Shown: one piece after another, positions 8,629 through 19,153 of the stretch
Layout of the letters: every line of letters starts with the position of its first letter
How positions within the stretch are numbered: the stretch's first letter is position 1
Origin: Pseudomonas khavaziana
GTDB taxonomy: Bacteria > Pseudomonadota > Gammaproteobacteria > Pseudomonadales > Pseudomonadaceae
Reading direction: 5' to 3'
Length of the DNA stretch: 64,000 bases
Assembly (NCBI RefSeq): GCF_019145205.1
Contig: NZ_JAHSTT010000001.1
Location: 1 to 64,000 of the forward strand
Notes under the pieces: generated by a model
What the model was told of the DNA's origin: nothing
The model's database searches: none
The model's input: only the letters and a program-made list of their open reading frames with translations
Program-made: the position numbers and the translations under genes

Positions 8629-10347
8629 ATGAAGTTAGCCATTGTTACCGCCTGCCCCAACGGCATGGTCACCAGTGTGCTGTGCGCCCGCTTGTTGGAC
8701 GCCGCCGCCCAGCGCATGGGCTTGCACACCAGTGTCGAAGTCGTCGACGTGCAGCGCCCGGAGCGCCAGTTGTCCCAGGCCACCCTCGATGACGCTGAAT
8801 GGGTGTTGTTGGTCAGCAGCACACCGGTGGACATGCAGCGGTTTGTCGGCAAGCGCGTGTTCCAGACCACGCCGGCCCAGGCCCTGGCGGATGTCGAGGC
8901 CGTATTGCGCCGTGGCGCCGAAGGCGCCCAGGTGTATGTCGCCAACGACGCCCCGCTGGCTGCGAAGCATGCGCCGCGTATCGTCGCGATTACCGCCTGC
9001 CCGACGGGCGTGGCCCACACTTTCATGGCCGCCGAAGCCTTGCAACAGGCCGCCAAGCGCCTGGGCTACGACTTGCAGGTCGAGACCCAGGGCTCGGTGG
9101 GCGCCCGCACGCCATTGAGCCCGGAGGCCATCGCCAATGCCGACGTGGTGTTGCTGGCGGCTGATATCGAAGTCGCCACCGAGCGTTTTGCCGGCAAGAA
9201 AATCTACCGCTGTGGCACCGGTATTGCCCTCAAGCAATCCGAAGCCATCCTCAACAAGGCCCTGGCCGAAGGCGCAGTGGAAAGCGCAGCCAGCGGCGCG
9301 CCGGCCAAATCGGAGAAAACCGGCATCTACAAACACTTGCTCACCGGCGTGTCGTACATGTTGCCGATGGTGGTGGCGGGGGGCTTGCTGATCGCCTTGT
9401 CATTCGTGTTCGGCATCCATGCCTTCGAACAGCCGGGCACCTTGGCGGCAGCGCTGAAAAGCGTCGGTGACCAGGCGTTCCTGCTGATGGTGCCGCTGCT
9501 GGCGGGCTACATCGCCTACTCGATCGCTGACCGCCCAGGCCTGGCGCCGGGCATGATCGGCGGGTTGCTGGCGGGAACGCTGGGCGCCGGCTTTATCGGT
9601 GGCATCCTGGCGGGTTTCGTTGCGGGCTACTGCGTCAAGTTGATCAGCCGTGCGGTGCGACTGCCCCAGAGCCTGGAGGCGCTCAAGCCGATTCTGATCA
9701 TTCCGTTACTGGCGAGCTTGTTCACCGGTCTGGTGATGATCTACCTGGTTGGCCCGCCGGTCGCCCGGTTGCTGTCCGGCCTGACCGATTTTCTCAGCAC
9801 CATGGGCACCACCAACGCGGTACTGCTGGGTATTTTGCTCGGCGGCATGATGTGCGTGGACTTGGGTGGGCCGATCAACAAGGCGGCGTATGCGTTTTCC
9901 GTCGGCCTGCTGGCGGCGTCGAGTGGTGCGCCGATGGCCGCGACCATGGCTGCCGGCATGGTGCCGCCGATTGGCATGGGCATCGCCACCTTGCTCGCCC
10001 GACGCAAATTCGCCCAGACCGAACGCGAAGCCGGCAAGGCCGCGATGGTCCTGGGCCTGTGCTTTATCTCCGAAGGCGCGATCCCGTTCGCGGCCAAAGA
10101 TCCGCTGCGGGTGATCCCGGCCAGCATTGCCGGTGGCGCCTTGACGGGTGCGCTGTCGATGTACTTTGGCTGCAAACTTGCCGCGCCTCATGGCGGCTTG
10201 TTTGTGCTGGTGATCCCGAATGCGATGAACCATGCATTGTTGTATTTGCTGGCGATTGTGGCGGGCAGCGTGTTGACGGGGTTGGTGTATGCGCTGCTTA
10301 AGCGACCTGAAGCTGTGGAACTGACGGTCACTGCTGCCAAGGGCTGA
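8629..10347 (+). CDS. fruA: Fructose PTS permease EIIBC
   Basis: A 572-residue inner-membrane permease that imports fructose and phosphorylates it at C1. There are two EIIB-type modules. The first (about 1-100) keeps an ACPNG motif but looks degenerate; the second (about 115-215) has the active-site C124 in ITACPTGVAHT. The EIIC membrane domain follows from about 225, with many helices and glycine-rich loops. The ATG at 8629 has AGAGG 6 bp upstream; a GTG one codon earlier is possible. It closes the fruBKA operon, 11 bp after fruK, and a REP palindrome follows the stop. Confidence 0.96.
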   Translation: MKLAIVTACPNGMVTSVLCARLLDAAAQRMGLHTSVEVVDVQRPERQLSQATLDDAEWVLLVSSTPVDMQRFVGKRVFQTTPAQALADVEAVLRRGAEGAQVYVANDAPLAAKHAPRIVAITACPTGVAHTFMAAEALQQAAKRLGYDLQVETQGSVGARTPLSPEAIANADVVLLAADIEVATERFAGKKIYRCGTGIALKQSEAILNKALAEGAVESAASGAPAKSEKTGIYKHLLTGVSYMLPMVVAGGLLIALSFVFGIHAFEQPGTLAAALKSVGDQAFLLMVPLLAGYIAYSIADRPGLAPGMIGGLLAGTLGAGFIGGILAGFVAGYCVKLISRAVRLPQSLEALKPILIIPLLASLFTGLVMIYLVGPPVARLLSGLTDFLSTMGTTNAVLLGILLGGMMCVDLGGPINKAAYAFSVGLLAASSGAPMAATMAAGMVPPIGMGIATLLARRKFAQTEREAGKAAMVLGLCFISEGAIPFAAKDPLRVIPASIAGGALTGALSMYFGCKLAAPHGGLFVLVIPNAMNHALLYLLAIVAGSVLTGLVYALLKRPEAVELTVTAAKG

Positions 10348-10356
10348 TGGGATTCA

Positions 10357-10390
10357 AAATGTGGGAGGGGGCTTGCCCCCTCCCACATTT
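10357..10390. repeat. REP palindrome after fruA
   Basis: A near-perfect palindrome (AAATGTGGGAGGGGGC, TTG, then the reverse complement) begins 9 bp after the fruA stop. It is a REP arm in hairpin form without the usual long loop. It may stabilise or end the fruBKA transcript, although no run of T follows. Confidence 0.8.
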
Positions 10391-10403
10391 GGATTTTCAT
10401 TGG

Positions 10404-10421
10404 CTGTAAGGGTGGTGTCAT
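10404..10421 (+). promoter_or_regulatory. Candidate Pho box upstream of phoD
   Basis: CTGTAAG, four bases, then GTGTCAT fits the 7-4-7 layout of the PhoB box (CTGTCAT repeats) at 11 of 14 positions. It lies about 58 bp before a PhoD-family phosphatase gene, which makes phosphate control plausible. Confidence 0.5.
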
Positions 10422-10478
10422 ATCTGCTTCATCCCCGCATGCTTTAGTGACCCTTTTGATACTCAAGAGGGCACCTGC

Positions 10479-12020
10479 ATGAGCCACTTCGATCTCGGCC
10501 GCCGCCGTGTGATGCAAGCCGTCGGCGCTGGTCTGTTGTTGCCAGGCCTGGCCCCGGCGGTGATCGCTTCGGTGAAGGACCGGCCGCAGCTTACTGACGG
10601 GGTGCAGTCCGGCGACCTGCTCGGCGACCGTGCGATGATCTGGAGCCGCAGCGACCGCCCGGCCAAGATGGTGGTGGAGTGGGACACCCGCAGTGTGTTC
10701 AGCAACCCGCGCAAGTTCATCTCGCCCCTGGCCGACAGCCGTACCGACTTTACCGCCCGTGTGGAGCTCAGCGGTTTGCCGGTGGACCAGGCGATTTTCT
10801 ATCGTGTGCATTTCGAAGATGCCCAGACCGGTGTCGCCAGCGAACCCTGGTTTGGCCACTTGCGCAGCGTGCCGCAACAGCGCCGCGACATCCGTTTTGT
10901 GTGGAGCGGCGACACCGTCGGCCAAGGCTTCGGTATCAACCCGGACATCGGCGGCATGCGCATCTACGAAGCCATGCGCCTGCGCCTTCCGGACTTCTTT
11001 ATCCACAGCGGCGACACCATCTACGCCGACGGCCCGGTGCCTGCACAGCTGGTCACCGAAGGCGGGCGCATCTGGCGCAACATCACCACCGAAGCCAAGA
11101 GCAAAGTCGCCGAGTCTCTGGATGAGTATCGCGGCAATTACCGCTACAACCTGCTGGATGAGAACGTGCGCCGCTTCAATGCCCAAGTGCCGCAGATCTG
11201 GCAGTGGGACGATCACGAGGTGATCAATAACTGGTCGCCCGGCAAGCAGTTGGACGAGCGTTACCAGACCCGCGATATCAACACCCTCGTCGGTCGCGCT
11301 CGCCAGGCCTGGCTGGAGTATTCACCCATGCGTCGGCAGAGCGCAGACGGTGGCGGGCGTATTTATCGCAAGCTCAGTTATGGGCCGCTGCTGGATGTAT
11401 TCGTGCTGGATATGCGCAGCTACCGTGGGCCGAATGACGACAACCTGGGCGGTGAAAAACCCTTTCTCGGTCGCGAACAGCTGGATTGGCTCAAGCGTGA
11501 ACTCAAGGCGTCGCAAGCGCAGTGGAAGGTGATTGCCGCCGATATGCCCATCGGCCTGGGCGTGCCTGACGGTGAGGTAAGCCCTGGCGTGCCGCGTTGG
11601 GAAGCCATCGCCAACGGCGACTCCGGCCCGGCGCAAGGACGCGAGTTGGAGATTGCCGAACTGCTTGGTTTTCTGCATGCGCAACAGGTGCGCAACCATG
11701 TTTGGCTGACCGCTGATGTGCACTATTGCGCGGCGCATCACTATCACCCGGATCGGGCCGCGTTCCAGGATTTCGAGCCGTTCTGGGAGTTTGTCGCGGG
11801 TCCCTTGAATGCCGGGAGTTTCGGGCCTAATCCGCTGGATAAAACCTTTGGCCCGCAAGTGGTGTTCCAGAAGGCGCCGCCTGCGCAAAACACATCGCCG
11901 TTCGCTGGCTTTCAGTTTTTTGGCGAGGTGCAGATTGACGGGCAGACGGCGGAGTTGACCGTTATTTTGCGCGACTTGGACGGGCTGTCAGTGTTCGAGC
12001 AAAAACTGCAACCTGCCTGA
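10479..12020 (+). CDS. phoD: PhoD-family alkaline phosphatase, Tat-exported
   Basis: A 513-residue secreted phosphodiesterase/phosphatase of the PhoD family that releases phosphate from organic esters. The N-terminus is a twin-arginine signal (RRR at residues 8-10, then a hydrophobic stretch ending near AVIA). The N-terminal PhoD domain follows, and the metallophosphatase core has WSGDTVG, FIHSGDTIYAD, WDDHEV and LTADVHY, which supply metal ligands. Length is usual for the family. It stands alone between fruA and the convergent piuB, with a candidate Pho box upstream. Family members use Ca and Fe; the substrate is not readable from sequence. Confidence 0.92.
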   Translation: MSHFDLGRRRVMQAVGAGLLLPGLAPAVIASVKDRPQLTDGVQSGDLLGDRAMIWSRSDRPAKMVVEWDTRSVFSNPRKFISPLADSRTDFTARVELSGLPVDQAIFYRVHFEDAQTGVASEPWFGHLRSVPQQRRDIRFVWSGDTVGQGFGINPDIGGMRIYEAMRLRLPDFFIHSGDTIYADGPVPAQLVTEGGRIWRNITTEAKSKVAESLDEYRGNYRYNLLDENVRRFNAQVPQIWQWDDHEVINNWSPGKQLDERYQTRDINTLVGRARQAWLEYSPMRRQSADGGGRIYRKLSYGPLLDVFVLDMRSYRGPNDDNLGGEKPFLGREQLDWLKRELKASQAQWKVIAADMPIGLGVPDGEVSPGVPRWEAIANGDSGPAQGRELEIAELLGFLHAQQVRNHVWLTADVHYCAAHHYHPDRAAFQDFEPFWEFVAGPLNAGSFGPNPLDKTFGPQVVFQKAPPAQNTSPFAGFQFFGEVQIDGQTAELTVILRDLDGLSVFEQKLQPA

Positions 12021-12040
12021 CCTGGAATGCAGTCAAAAAA

Positions 12041-12131
12041 TGTGGGAGGGGGCTTGCTCCCGATAGCGCTGGATCAGCCAACTGATGAAGTGACTGTTAT
12101 ACCGCTATCGGGAGCAAGCCCCCTCCCACAT
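12041..12131. repeat. REPIN (inverted REP pair)
   Basis: Two inverted REP copies (GTGGGAGGGGGCTTGCTCCC and its complement) flank a loop of about 45 bp. The element fills the gap between the convergent genes phoD and piuB. Confidence 0.9.
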
Positions 12132-12149
12132 GGGTTCTGTCTGAAAATC

Positions 12150-14675
12150 TCAGTACACATCCCGGCGATAGCGGCCCTGTTCAATCAAGCGTTCCACCGC
12201 CTCACCGCCCAGGATATCCACCAACGCCTGATCCACCCCTGTCGCCATTCCTTGCAGACTGCCACACACATAAATCGCCGCGCCGTCCGCCAGCCATTTA
12301 CGCAGTACATCCGCCGATTCGCGCAGGCGATCCTGTACGTAGATCTTTTCTTCCTGATCCCGGGAGAACGCCAGGTCGAGCAGCGCCAAGTCGCCATTGG
12401 CGAGCCAGCCTTGCAGTTCGTCCTGGCACAGGTAGTCATGGGCGATCTGGCGTTCGCCAAACAGCAGCCAGTTGCGCTGCTGGCCATCGGCAATGCGCGC
12501 CTTGAGCAAGCTGCGCAAGCCCGCCAGGCCGGTGCCGTTGCCCAGCAGGATCAGCGGCACCGGCGCATCCGGCAGATGGAAGCCGCTGTTGCGGCGCAGG
12601 CGCAGACTGATGCCCGAACCGATGGCCGCGTGTTCCGTCAGCCAGCCTGAGCCCAGGCCCAGGCTGCCGTCGGGGTGGCGTTCCTGGCGCACGATCAGCT
12701 CGAGCACGCCGTCGCTGGCGATCGAGGCAATGGAGTATTCGCGCATGCCCAGGGGCACCAGTGCGTTCACCAAGGCTTGGGCATGCAGGCCGACCAGGTG
12801 CGCGCGGTTGTCCGGCAATTGGCGGGTGGCCAGGGCTTGGTCGAGGGTGTGCGCCAAGCCGTCGATCAACACGCCGTCGCTGCCGGCCAGACCCAGGCCG
12901 TGGAGGAAGTGATCAATGGCCCACGGGCAGTTTCGCGGCAGGATTTCCACCAGGTCACCGGCCTGCCAGCTTTGCGCCGAGGGCGGTGTGAGGCCCAGCA
13001 GATAGACGTCGGCGCCGACGCTGCCAGGGTTGAGCAGGGTGCGTTGGCTCAGTATCCAGGTTTCATATTGTGCGGGTTGCCAAGCCGCCGCTGGCGCGTG
13101 ACCGGTGAGTTGGCCGAGTTGCTGTTGCCAGGTCAGCAAGGCCTCAGTGTCGCCGTTGTCGACTTCCACCGGGGCGAACAGTGCATTGCCGCCCTGGTTG
13201 GTCAGCCAGAAATGCAGGCGCCGGGCAAAGCCGCAGAAGTGTTCGTATTGGCGATCACCCAGGGCCAGTACCGAATAGTTCAAGCCTTTGAGCGGTAAGT
13301 CCCGACCGAGCACGCTGCGCTCAAAACCCCGAGCATTATCCGGGGCTTCGCCGTCGCCGAAGGTGCTGACGACGAACAATGCATGTTCCGACTGGCTCAG
13401 GTCGTCCCGGCTGACGCTGCCCAGGGGCTGCACCTTCACCGGCAGGCCCGCCGCCTGCAATTGACCAGCCGTTTGCCATGCAAGTTGTTCGGCAAAACCG
13501 CTCTGGCTGGCAAAGCCAATCAGCCAGGCCGGCGCATCGCTGTGATTGGTCGTCAGGCCCTGGCGGGCATCGCGCACCTGGCGCTTCTTGCGGCGGCGGT
13601 CGAGGTACAGCAGCCAGCCGGTGATAAAGAACAATGGCATGAGCAGCGAGCTGACGGTGAGCACGAGGCGTCCGATCAGGCCGAAATAGCTGCCGGTGTG
13701 CAGCGCATAGACACTGGTCAGTAATTGCGATTTGAGGCTCTTGCTGGCGTAGCGCTCGTGGGATTTGACCTCGCCGGTGGCCGGGTCCAGGTTGATCTGG
13801 TTCAGGGCACGGTCATGGGGCGAGTCTTTGAGCAGGTAATACACGGTGGCCGGTTGCCCGGCGACGGCCGGCATGCGGATGTTGTAGGCACTCAGGTCGG
13901 GGCCGGCGTTGCTGTAGATACTGCTCCAGATCGCGTCGTAGTTGGCTACCGGAGCAGGGCCGGCAGGTGGCGGGCCGCGCTTGCGCATGCGCTCGTTTTG
14001 CGGCGCGTCGGAGAGCAGTTTGGTCACGCCCTGGTTGTACCAGTCGTAGGACCAATACAGTCCGGTCAGTGCCGCCAACAGATAAAACAGCAGGCACCAG
14101 GTGCCGAATACCGAATGCAGATCCCAGTTGAAGCTGCGACCCTTTTTGCGCCAGTCCAGGGTCAGCCATGCGCGCCAGCTTTTTACCTGGCGCGGCCAGC
14201 GCAGATACAAACCGGAAAGGCAGAAAAACACCAGGATCAGGGTGCAGGCGCCGGTGATGTTGCGCCCGGTTTCGCCGACGGCGAGGAAGCGGTGCAGTTG
14301 CAGGATAAAACCAAACACATCCTGGCCGACGGCGTCGCCCAGGTAGTCGCCGGTATAGGGATCGAAGTAGCGCATCTGGCCACGACGCTCCCCCGGCGGC
14401 GGGGTGAAGGACACCCGGGCGGCGTTGCCGCTGTCGCTTTCCACCCACAGCATCGCGACGCTCTTGCCTTCGGTGGCCTCAAGCTTGCGCACCAGTTCGG
14501 CAGGCGGCAGCACACCGGCCTCGCGCTTCTGTACGCTCAATACGGTGGGGTTGAGTGCCCTCAGGATTTCATCCTGGAACGAGTACGCCGCCCCGGTGAC
14601 CCCCATCAAGGCCAGCACCAGCCCGGCAGTGATGCCGAAAAACCAGTGCAACTGGAACAGGGTTTTCTTCAACAC
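12150..14675 (-). CDS. piuB: PepSY membrane protein fused to flavodoxin/flavoprotein reductase
   Basis: An 841-residue inner-membrane protein that likely moves electrons from NADPH across the membrane to reduce ferric siderophores. The N-terminal half is a PepSY-associated membrane module, with helices near 13-35, around 145 and 195, and 335-355. A flavodoxin-like FMN domain (about 380-525) follows, then an FAD/NADPH domain similar to the CysJ flavoprotein (about 560-841) with [13 protein letters not shown] and the typical ending GRYRRDVY. It lies downstream of piuA on the same strand, past a terminator. PAO1 has a homologous gene (piuB) beside piuA. Database labels such as sulfite reductase alpha subunit are probably misleading here. 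Confidence 0.88.
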   Translation of the reverse strand: MLKKTLFQLHWFFGITAGLVLALMGVTGAAYSFQDEILRALNPTVLSVQKREAGVLPPAELVRKLEATEGKSVAMLWVESDSGNAARVSFTPPPGERRGQMRYFDPYTGDYLGDAVGQDVFGFILQLHRFLAVGETGRNITGACTLILVFFCLSGLYLRWPRQVKSWRAWLTLDWRKKGRSFNWDLHSVFGTWCLLFYLLAALTGLYWSYDWYNQGVTKLLSDAPQNERMRKRGPPPAGPAPVANYDAIWSSIYSNAGPDLSAYNIRMPAVAGQPATVYYLLKDSPHDRALNQINLDPATGEVKSHERYASKSLKSQLLTSVYALHTGSYFGLIGRLVLTVSSLLMPLFFITGWLLYLDRRRKKRQVRDARQGLTTNHSDAPAWLIGFASQSGFAEQLAWQTAGQLQAAGLPVKVQPLGSVSRDDLSQSEHALFVVSTFGDGEAPDNARGFERSVLGRDLPLKGLNYSVLALGDRQYEHFCGFARRLHFWLTNQGGNALFAPVEVDNGDTEALLTWQQQLGQLTGHAPAAAWQPAQYETWILSQRTLLNPGSVGADVYLLGLTPPSAQSWQAGDLVEILPRNCPWAIDHFLHGLGLAGSDGVLIDGLAHTLDQALATRQLPDNRAHLVGLHAQALVNALVPLGMREYSIASIASDGVLELIVRQERHPDGSLGLGSGWLTEHAAIGSGISLRLRRNSGFHLPDAPVPLILLGNGTGLAGLRSLLKARIADGQQRNWLLFGERQIAHDYLCQDELQGWLANGDLALLDLAFSRDQEEKIYVQDRLRESADVLRKWLADGAAIYVCGSLQGMATGVDQALVDILGGEAVERLIEQGRYRRDVY

Positions 14676-14763
14676 GTCGGGCCGCCTCGCTCATCTGGAT
14701 GTCTATTTCACGGCGCGCATTATGCCGTGGCTTAACGAGAAAAATTCTGTTTTACACACAAAA

Positions 14764-14788
14764 GCCCCACGCATCCGATGCGTGGGGC
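14764..14788 (-). terminator. Intrinsic terminator after piuA
   Basis: A perfect 11-bp stem (GCCCCACGCAT with its complement, loop of 3) is followed on the minus strand by TTTT. It lies about 25 bp after the piuA stop. Confidence 0.85.
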
Positions 14789-14812
14789 CTTGGGTCGGGA
14801 CATTGACCGCTT

Positions 14813-17098
14813 TTAGAAGTGGAAGCTGGTGGTCAACAGCGCGGTGCGACCGGCCGCCTGGTTGGCGAAGTGCGCCGAGTAGGCCTTGTCGTAGTAGGTC
14901 TTGTCGGTGAGGTTCTGCACGTTCAGTTGCAGGTCGACGTTCTTGGTCAGCTTGTAGCTGGCCATGGCGTCATAGCGGGTGTAGGACGGCACGTACACGG
15001 TGTTGCCGGCATCGCCGTAAACTTCGTCGACGTAGAACGCGCCGCCGCCGACGGTCAGCTTGGGCGTGATGTCGTAGGTGGTCCACAGGCTGAAGGAGTT
15101 CTTTGGCGTGTTGGGCATCTGGTTGCCTTTGTTGGAGCCGGCGCTCACCACACCGTTACGCCCGTTGAGTCCGGACTTGACCAGTTCGCTGTCCAGGTAG
15201 GTGTAGCCGGCGAACACTTGCCAGTGGTCGGTGAGCTTGCCGCTGGCCGACAATTCCACGCCATCGACCTGGGATTCACCAGCGTTCTGGTAGGTGAGGG
15301 CATCGACCAGGATGCGGGTGTTTTTCTTCTCGGTACGGAACACGGCTGCGGTCAGGGACAGGCGATCATGGAACAGGTCCCACTTGGTGCCCAGCTCATA
15401 GTTGACGGTTTCTTCCGGCTGCAAATCGCTGGTGGCCGCACCGGCTGACAGCTGATTGGGGTCGGCGCCTTCACCTACCAAGCCACCGGGCGGCGTAGCT
15501 GAAGTTGCATAGGACGCATAGATGCTGCCGTTGTCCAAAGGCTTCCACACCAGGCCTGCCTGCCAGTTGAAGAACTGGCTGTCATCCTTGATCTTGGTGC
15601 GTCCGGTAGTGGCGTTGGTGTTGGCTTCGGTATCGAAGGTGTCGTAACGCAGGCCGACGTTCAGCAGCCATTTCGGATCCAGCTCGATGGTGTCGAACAC
15701 ATAGGCGGCGCGGCTGGTAGCCTTGGTGTTGGTGCCGTTGTAGTTGCGCGCGACACTGCCGCTCCAGGCGTCGTCTGGATTCGGGTTGCCGAGCGAGGTG
15801 CACTGGCCGCCCACGCCGCCCTTGGCCGGGTTGCACACCGGGTTGGCATTGGGGCTGACGGTATAGCCGCTGACGCGGGTTTCTTCACCGGTGAATTCCA
15901 GGCCGGTGGAGTAGCTGTGCTTGAAGCCCAGGGCCTGGAAGCTGCCGAACAGGTCGGTCTGGTTGGTGGTCGTGGTGGTCGTGGACACGCGGCTGTTAGC
16001 GCGACGCCATACGGTGCCGAACTTGTTGACGTTAAGTTTGCTGTCATCCGGTTGGGTCAGCACATAGTCCTGACCGGTGCTGCCGTGACGCAGGGTGTTT
16101 TTCAAGGTCATGTTGTCGTTCAGGTCGTGCTCGATGGAGAACGTACTGATATCAGCGCGAGTTTTGCGGAAGTCGCGGCTTTTCAAACCGTAGAAATTAT
16201 TGCTGTCGCCGCCATCGGTGGGTTTGTCGTGCACGTGGGCAGTGGCAGTCGACGAAGCATAGCCATAGGGAATGCCCGAATCCGGCAGGTCATCGCTTTC
16301 CATATGGTAGTAGCTGAGGTTCACGCGGGTTGGCGTGCCCAGGCCAAAGGTCAGCGACGGTGCCACCCCCCAGCGGTCGTAGTTCACCGCATCGCGACCG
16401 GCAACGTTTTGTTCGTGGCTCATCAGGTTCAGGCGGAAGGCGGCGCTGTCGTCGAGGAACTGGCGGTTGACGTCGAGCACGTAGCGGCGGGTCTGGTCGG
16501 AGCCGTAGGTGAAGCCGCCGTTGGTGAAGTCCCGCGCTTGTGGGGTCTTGCTCACCAGGTTGAGGCTGCCGCCGGCCGAGCCACGGCCGCCGAACGAGGA
16601 GTTCGGGCCTTTGCTGACCTCGATCGACTCGATGTCGAAGATCTCGCGGCTCTGGCCGCCGGTGTCGCGTACGCCATCCAGGTAAGTGTCGCCCTGGGCG
16701 TCAAATCCGCGGATGAACGGACGGTCGCCCTGGGGGTTGCCGCCTTCACCGGCGCCGAAGGTAATGCCCGGTACGGTGCGCAAGGCATCCTGCAGCGAGG
16801 TAGCGGCGGTGTCCTTGAGCACTTGTTGCGGCACCACGGTGACCGAACGCGGCGTGTCCACCAGCGGCGCGGTGTATTTTTGCGACGAGGCTTTTTCTAC
16901 CTGGTAGGAGGTGTTGTCCTGGTCCTGGCCGGTAATGTTGGTGGCGCCGAGGGAGATAGGGTTGCGTTCGCCTTTTTGCTCGATGTTTTCTGCCGCCTGC
17001 GCCAGGTGGGCGGCAGAGCTGGCACTCAAGGCTACACCGATGGCCGAGGCCAGCATGCGTGGTGAACTGGCTGGTGTTTTTATAAGAATGCGCGACAT
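14813..17098 (-). CDS. piuA: TonB-dependent siderophore receptor
   Basis: A 761-residue outer-membrane receptor of the Fiu/PiuA type that imports ferric catecholate-like siderophores with TonB energy. It has a cleavable signal peptide (ending near AQAAE) and an N-terminal plug domain with [14 protein letters not shown] and [21 protein letters not shown] 22-strand barrel ends in the expected aromatic residue (TTSFHF). The ATG at 17098 has AAGGGA upstream; an in-frame ATG at 17212 would add a lysine- and cysteine-rich stretch unlike a signal peptide. It is divergent from piuC, with AT-rich Fur-box-like DNA between, so iron repression is expected. PAO1 PiuA is known for uptake of siderophore-conjugated antibiotics. 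Confidence 0.92.
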   Translation of the reverse strand: MSRILIKTPASSPRMLASAIGVALSASSAAHLAQAAENIEQKGERNPISLGATNITGQDQDNTSYQVEKASSQKYTAPLVDTPRSVTVVPQQVLKDTAATSLQDALRTVPGITFGAGEGGNPQGDRPFIRGFDAQGDTYLDGVRDTGGQSREIFDIESIEVSKGPNSSFGGRGSAGGSLNLVSKTPQARDFTNGGFTYGSDQTRRYVLDVNRQFLDDSAAFRLNLMSHEQNVAGRDAVNYDRWGVAPSLTFGLGTPTRVNLSYYHMESDDLPDSGIPYGYASSTATAHVHDKPTDGGDSNNFYGLKSRDFRKTRADISTFSIEHDLNDNMTLKNTLRHGSTGQDYVLTQPDDSKLNVNKFGTVWRRANSRVSTTTTTTNQTDLFGSFQALGFKHSYSTGLEFTGEETRVSGYTVSPNANPVCNPAKGGVGGQCTSLGNPNPDDAWSGSVARNYNGTNTKATSRAAYVFDTIELDPKWLLNVGLRYDTFDTEANTNATTGRTKIKDDSQFFNWQAGLVWKPLDNGSIYASYATSATPPGGLVGEGADPNQLSAGAATSDLQPEETVNYELGTKWDLFHDRLSLTAAVFRTEKKNTRILVDALTYQNAGESQVDGVELSASGKLTDHWQVFAGYTYLDSELVKSGLNGRNGVVSAGSNKGNQMPNTPKNSFSLWTTYDITPKLTVGGGAFYVDEVYGDAGNTVYVPSYTRYDAMASYKLTKNVDLQLNVQNLTDKTYYDKAYSAHFANQAAGRTALLTTSFHF

Positions 17099-17165
17099 GA
17101 CGTGTCCCTTCCCCAAGGATGTGAGGCCGCGGAATATAGGGCCAACAAGACTTTGTATCAATTGC

Positions 17166-17185
17166 GATATATTGCTATTCGCATT
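17166..17185. promoter_or_regulatory. Possible Fur site between piuA and piuC
   Basis: The AT-rich stretch GATATATTGCTATTCGCATT contains degenerate hexamer repeats of the Fur type. It matches the 19-bp consensus only weakly, so the call rests mainly on its position between divergent iron genes. Confidence 0.35.
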
Positions 17186-17303
17186 GAATTTACATTCTTT
17201 ACACTTTTTCATTACGGATTTTGCGTTCTCGTTCGTCCCCGGGTTTTACAGGGCGGATAAGAATCAATACCATTGGCGCCTCTCTGATCGCAGGTATTGC
17301 CCC

Positions 17304-17984
17304 ATGTTGCTGCACATTCCCGGCCTGTTCTCTCGCGAGGAAGTGCTGCGCATACGCCAGGCCCTGGAAGAGACCGAATGGGCCGACGGCAAAATCACTG
17401 CCGGGCACCAGTCCGCCAAGGCCAAGCACAACCTGCAATTGCCCGAAGGCCACCCCCTGGCCAAGGAAATCGGCGCGGCCATGCTGGAACGGTTGTGGAG
17501 CAACCCGCTGTTCATGTCGGCGGCGCTGCCGCACAAAGTCTTCCCGCCGCTGCTCAACTGCTACACCGCTGGCGGCAGTTTCGACTTTCATATCGACAAC
17601 GCCGTACGCCAACCCAAAGGCAGCCCTGAACGTGTGCGTACCGATCTGTCGTCCACGCTGTTCTTCAGCGACCCGGACGAATACGACGGCGGCGAACTGG
17701 AAATCCAGGACACCTTCGGCCTGCAGCGGGTCAAGCTGCCCGCCGGCGACATGGTGCTGTACCCCGGCTCCAGCCTGCACAAGGTCAACGCCGTCACCCG
17801 TGGCGCCCGCTATGCCTCGTTCTTCTGGACCCAAAGCCTGGTGCGCGAAGACAGCCAGCGCACCCTGCTGTTTGAAATGGACGGCGCGATCCAGCAACTG
17901 ACCCGCGACGTTCCTGACCACCCGGCACTGATCCAGCTCACCGGCACCTACCACAACCTGCTGCGCCGCTGGGTCGAGGTCTGA
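17304..17984 (+). CDS. piuC: Fe(II)/2-oxoglutarate dioxygenase (PKHD type)
   Basis: A 226-residue dioxygenase of the PiuC/YbiX family, found beside Fiu-type receptors. The iron ligands are visible as H96-x-D98 (FDFHIDN) and H159 (GSSLHKV), with R169 as the likely 2-oxoglutarate anchor. The physiological substrate is not established; it probably acts on an imported siderophore or a related compound. The ATG at 17304 matches the family start; the ribosome site is weak, and a longer open frame upstream looks like noise. It is divergent from piuA and followed 1 bp later by the Sel1-repeat gene, as in PAO1. Confidence 0.93.
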   Translation: MLLHIPGLFSREEVLRIRQALEETEWADGKITAGHQSAKAKHNLQLPEGHPLAKEIGAAMLERLWSNPLFMSAALPHKVFPPLLNCYTAGGSFDFHIDNAVRQPKGSPERVRTDLSSTLFFSDPDEYDGGELEIQDTFGLQRVKLPAGDMVLYPGSSLHKVNAVTRGARYASFFWTQSLVREDSQRTLLFEMDGAIQQLTRDVPDHPALIQLTGTYHNLLRRWVEV

Positions 17985-17985
17985 G

Positions 17986-18744
17986 ATGGGCTTTTTATTG
18001 CGTCGCCAGGAAGTGCTCAACGTCGAGCAATTGCAGTCCATGCTCGACGATTCCCCGGTGCGCGCCGCCCAGGCGATCCTGATCGCGGCCAGGGAAGGCG
18101 TGGTCGACGCCCAGGCTTTGCTGGGGCAGATCCTGCTGGAAGGACGTGGTATTGCGCGCGATGAAACGCTGGCATTGCGCTGGTTCCGCATCGCCGCCCA
18201 GGGTGGGCACGTGATGGCGCGCAATATGGCCGGGCGTTGCCTGGAGCATGGTTGGGGTTGCGCCGTCGATGAAGCGGCGGCTGCGCGGCAATACCGGCTG
18301 GCAGCAGAGGCCGGCCTGGATTGGGGCCAGTACAACTACGCCAACCTGCTGGCGACCGGCCGTGGCGTTGTGCAAGACCAGGCCCAGGCGCTGACGCTTT
18401 ATCGCCAGGCGGCAGAGCAGGGCCACGCCAAGTCGATGAATCTGTTGGGGCGTTATCTGGAAGATGGCCAGTATTGCCCCGAGGATCCTGAGGCCGCCGT
18501 GCAGTGGTATCGACGCTCTGCCGAAGCCGGGGATTTTCGTGGGCAGTTCAGCTATGCGGCGGTGCTGGCTGGTAGCGGCCAGATCGACGCGGCAGTGGGG
18601 TGGTTGCACAAGGCGCTGGAAGGAGGGAATCTCAAATTTCTGCGAACGGCGTACAAGGCGTTGGCGTCTGCGAAGGATTCACAAGTTTTAGCGATGGCGC
18701 AGGTTTACCGCGAACACGCGGATCATTTGGAAAAGACTCTGTAG
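17986..18744 (+). CDS. Sel1-repeat (tetratricopeptide-like) protein
   Basis: A 252-residue helical repeat protein with about five Sel1-like units, for example DAQALLGQILLEGRGI, HVMARNMAGRCLEHGWG and HAKSMNLLGRYLEDG. Such repeats bind other proteins. It starts 1 bp after the piuC stop, so the two are surely co-transcribed and translationally coupled. The same pair occurs in PAO1 (PA4515-PA4516), which suggests a role in siderophore-iron use, but no direct function is known to me. No signal peptide is seen, so it is likely cytoplasmic. Confidence 0.88.
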   Translation: MGFLLRRQEVLNVEQLQSMLDDSPVRAAQAILIAAREGVVDAQALLGQILLEGRGIARDETLALRWFRIAAQGGHVMARNMAGRCLEHGWGCAVDEAAAARQYRLAAEAGLDWGQYNYANLLATGRGVVQDQAQALTLYRQAAEQGHAKSMNLLGRYLEDGQYCPEDPEAAVQWYRRSAEAGDFRGQFSYAAVLAGSGQIDAAVGWLHKALEGGNLKFLRTAYKALASAKDSQVLAMAQVYREHADHLEKTL

Positions 18745-18826
18745 ACGATGACTCCTATGAGATTCGTGTTCCGGTTAGTCGATGAACGGCAAGTGCTTGA
18801 GGCTGAAGCTTCTGCTTAAATCACTA

Positions 18827-18843
18827 TGATTAATGTTTAATCA
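18827..18843. promoter_or_regulatory. Perfect palindrome, candidate antitoxin operator
   Basis: TGATTAA-TGT-TTAATCA is a perfect 7-3-7 inverted repeat about 44 bp before the antitoxin gene. It overlaps a possible -10 box (TATGAT, 18825-18830), and further AATCA copies lie beside it. RHH antitoxins often bind such sites to repress their own operon. Confidence 0.5.
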
Positions 18844-18886
18844 CACTCAATCAAATGCGTGTCAGATATCCGCGAAGAGAGTTTCC

Positions 18887-19153
18887 ATGGGTGCCGAAAC
18901 CAAAGTAATGACAGCTCATATCCCCACCGCCCTTGCTCAGAAAGTCGACAAGATGGCCGCGAGAATGGATCGCTCACGCGGATGGGTGGTGAAACAAGCC
19001 CTTGCCGATTGGGTCGATCAAGAAGAAGAACGTAGCCGTTTGACGCTTGAGGCGATGGCAGATGTGGATGCAGGACGTGTGATTGATCACCAGGCAGTGC
19101 AAGCCTGGGCCGACAGCCTGAGTACGGATTCGCCGCTACCGGTACCGCGCTGA
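18887..19153 (+). CDS. RHH (CopG/ParD-type) antitoxin
   Basis: An 88-residue protein with an N-terminal ribbon-helix-helix pattern (TKVMTAHIPTALAQKVDKMA, then RSRGWVVKQALADWV) that would dimerise and bind DNA, and an acidic C-terminal tail that would wrap the toxin. The ATG at 18887 follows AAGAGAG; an earlier in-frame ATG at 18833 lies inside the palindromic operator and is less likely. It overlaps the next gene by 1 bp (TGATG). The tail is rich in D/E, as usual for the antidote part. Confidence 0.88.
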   Translation: MGAETKVMTAHIPTALAQKVDKMAARMDRSRGWVVKQALADWVDQEEERSRLTLEAMADVDAGRVIDHQAVQAWADSLSTDSPLPVPR

